A DNA stretch of 39,767 nucleotides. Origin: an uncultured Acetatifactor sp. Lineage in GTDB: Bacteria > Bacillota > Clostridia > Lachnospirales > Lachnospiraceae. The position numbers were made by a program, and so were the translations under genes. Each line of letters begins with the position of its first letter. Position 1 is the first letter of the stretch. This document shows, piece after piece, positions 39,080 through 39,767 of the stretch. The notes under the pieces were generated by a model. The model was not told the DNA's origin. It worked only from the letters and a program-made list of their open reading frames with translations, and did no database searches. The stretch lies in the NCBI GenBank assembly GCA_910586835.1, contig CAJUJU010000030.1, forward strand, positions 1 to 39,767, read 5' to 3'.

Positions 39080-39108
39080 ATTCTGTAGATCTTTCAATTT
39101 TTTTTCAA
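39080..39108 (-). promoter_or_regulatory. Promoter of the GNAT gene
   Basis: TTGAAA (39103-39108) and CAGAAT (39080-39085) on the minus strand with 17-base spacing. AATTGAAA occurs three times in this stretch. It is back to back with the tRNA-Val promoter. Confidence 0.45.
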
Positions 39109-39115
39109 TTCACTC

Positions 39116-39143
39116 TTGCTTTTTTTCTATCAGGTGATATACT
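39116..39143 (+). promoter_or_regulatory. tRNA-Val promoter
   Basis: TTGCTT (39116-39121) and TATACT (39138-39143), 16-base spacing, 10 bases before the tRNA. Confidence 0.6.
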
Positions 39144-39153
39144 TAATATCAAT

Positions 39154-39227
39154 GGAAGCATAGCTCAGCCGGGATGAGCGTTCGCCTCACACGCGAAAGG
39201 CCAGGGGTTCGAGCCCCCTTGCTTCCA
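39154..39227 (+). tRNA. tRNA-Val (anticodon CAC)
   Basis: Acceptor arms GGAAGCA and TGCTTCC pair. The D arm is GCTC...GAGC; the anticodon loop CTCACAC between TTCGC and GCGAA gives CAC; the T arm is AGGGGTTCGAGCCCCC. The length is 74 bases, and CCA is not encoded. Confidence 0.95.
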
Positions 39228-39304
39228 TTTTTTGTTGCCCGAAAGCATTGTTTTCAATTATATTCTTTTCCTTCCTCAAATGCAACCCGTTGCATCAAAA
39301 ACAA

Positions 39305-39358
39305 AATGAAAAAGCGGCGTTCCTGTTCTCCCTTACGGAGAGCAAGAAACGCCGTTTA
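39305..39358 (-). terminator. Terminator of the coiled-coil repeat gene
   Basis: An imperfect 18-bp stem (ACGGCGTTTCTTGCTCTCC with its partner ending in GAACGCCGC) is followed on the minus strand by CTTTTTCATTTTG. It starts right after the stop codon. Confidence 0.85.
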
Positions 39359-39362
39359 TGTT

Positions 39363-39767
39363 TTATGCCGTTTTTCTTTCCAACTCTTCAATTCTTTTTT
39401 CAAGCTGATCAATCTTTTTCAACAACAAGCCAACGGAATCTCTTTCCAGCTTACAGGCATTTATTTCATGCTGCATGGAATTCAAACGGGAATCAATTTT
39501 ATCGATCCGATTGGTTATATTCGTTTGCATTCTATCCATTTCTTCCAGAAGAAGATTTTCCGATTCTGCAACTCTTGCGTTCATCCGTTCTTCAGATTCC
39601 GCAATTCTTGCGTTCATCCGCTCTTCCGATTCTGCAATTCTTGCGTTCGTCCGCTCTTCAGACTCCGCAATTTTTGCGACCATCCGCTCTTCAGACTCCG
39701 CAATCCTTGCATCCATCCGCTCTTCAGACTCCGCAATCCTTGCATCCATCCGCTCTTCAGACTCCGC
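39363..39767 (-). CDS. C-terminal part of a protein with 11-residue coiled-coil repeats
   Basis: The frame enters from the right edge, so the N-terminus is missing. What is visible (about 134 residues) begins with tandem repeats of the type R-M-N-A-R-I-A-E-S-E-E. Next come LLLEEMDRMQTNITNRIDKID and a heptad-rich end (LLLKKIDQLEKRIEELERK). Eleven-residue repeats form right-handed or nearly straight coiled coils, so this is a long rod, probably intracellular since no membrane segment is seen. Rpn-type nuclease genes sometimes carry such tails, but nothing here proves that. A terminator follows. Function unknown. Confidence 0.8.
   Translation of the reverse strand, partial: AESEERMDARIAESEERMDARIAESEERMVAKIAESEERTNARIAESEERMNARIAESEERMNARVAESENLLLEEMDRMQTNITNRIDKIDSRLNSMQHEINACKLERDSVGLLLKKIDQLEKRIEELERKTA
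39559..39767. repeat. 33-bp tandem repeat encoding the 11-residue units
   Basis: About six 33-base units related to CGTTCATCCGCTCTTCAGA run to the window edge. They differ at a few positions and keep the reading frame; the two units nearest the edge are nearly identical, which suggests recent duplication. Confidence 0.85.

Noticed and set aside
39559..39767. 33-bp array considered as CRISPR
   Set aside because: Units are contiguous without spacers and encode a coiled-coil repeat in frame.

Overview
This window looks like chromosomal DNA of a Gram-positive clostridium, most probably of the family Lachnospiraceae. The signs are a clostridial-type RpoD, a dgt-dnaG-rpoD-trmK operon, strong AGGAGG-type ribosome binding sites, TTGACA/TATAAT promoters, a class A RNase P RNA, and Firmicutes families such as ThiN and YlmH. 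Almost every gene is on the minus strand; exceptions are a class A penicillin-binding protein, a small unknown gene and tRNA-Val. Assignments rest on reading the sequence by eye; no database search was run.

Region 1 (1-7,500) is visibly AT-rich and differs from the rest. From one promoter near 7,040 it carries, on the minus strand, two ABC exporter half-transporters that probably form a heterodimer, a short UvrA-like double-ATPase without an obvious UvrB partner, and the N-terminal piece of a carbamoyltransferase that ends in stops. It reads as the export and self-protection end of a natural-product or peptide locus continuing to the left, or as a stand-alone resistance cassette. A hairpin-rich, gene-free segment (7,087-7,292) lies at its right border.

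Region 2 (7,500-13,800) holds an L-cysteine desulfidase-type lyase coupled to a tandem-ACT protein, an Rpn-family nuclease relative with a substituted catalytic-motif residue, an AraC-type regulator, the magnesium transporter MgtE with a possible overlapping leader ORF, and a YigZ/IMPACT protein.

Region 3 (13,900-22,200) holds the penicillin-binding protein, an unknown 96-residue protein, a MATE exporter coupled to thiamine pyrophosphokinase, and an OmpR-type regulator with its sensor kinase, preceded by a candidate direct-repeat operator.

Region 4 (22,250-27,100) is an operon of two CobW-type GTPases, a YlmH-like S4 protein and a PF06541 membrane protein. The first GTPase carries about 55 histidines in a repeat insert; the second appears fused to a DUF1980-like domain. 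Both features suggest metal, probably zinc, handling. A secreted trypsin-like lipoprotein lies upstream.

Region 5 (27,100-34,100) is core information processing: rnpB, a uridine kinase-like fusion protein, trmK, rpoD, dnaG and dgt.

Region 6 (34,100-39,767) has a three-gene group (condensation-type acyltransferase, zinc-ribbon DUF6320 membrane protein, HSL-family esterase), tRNA-Leu(CAG), an orphan FliD-like protein, a GNAT acetyltransferase, tRNA-Val(CAC), and the C-terminal part of a protein with 11-residue coiled-coil repeats that runs off the right edge.
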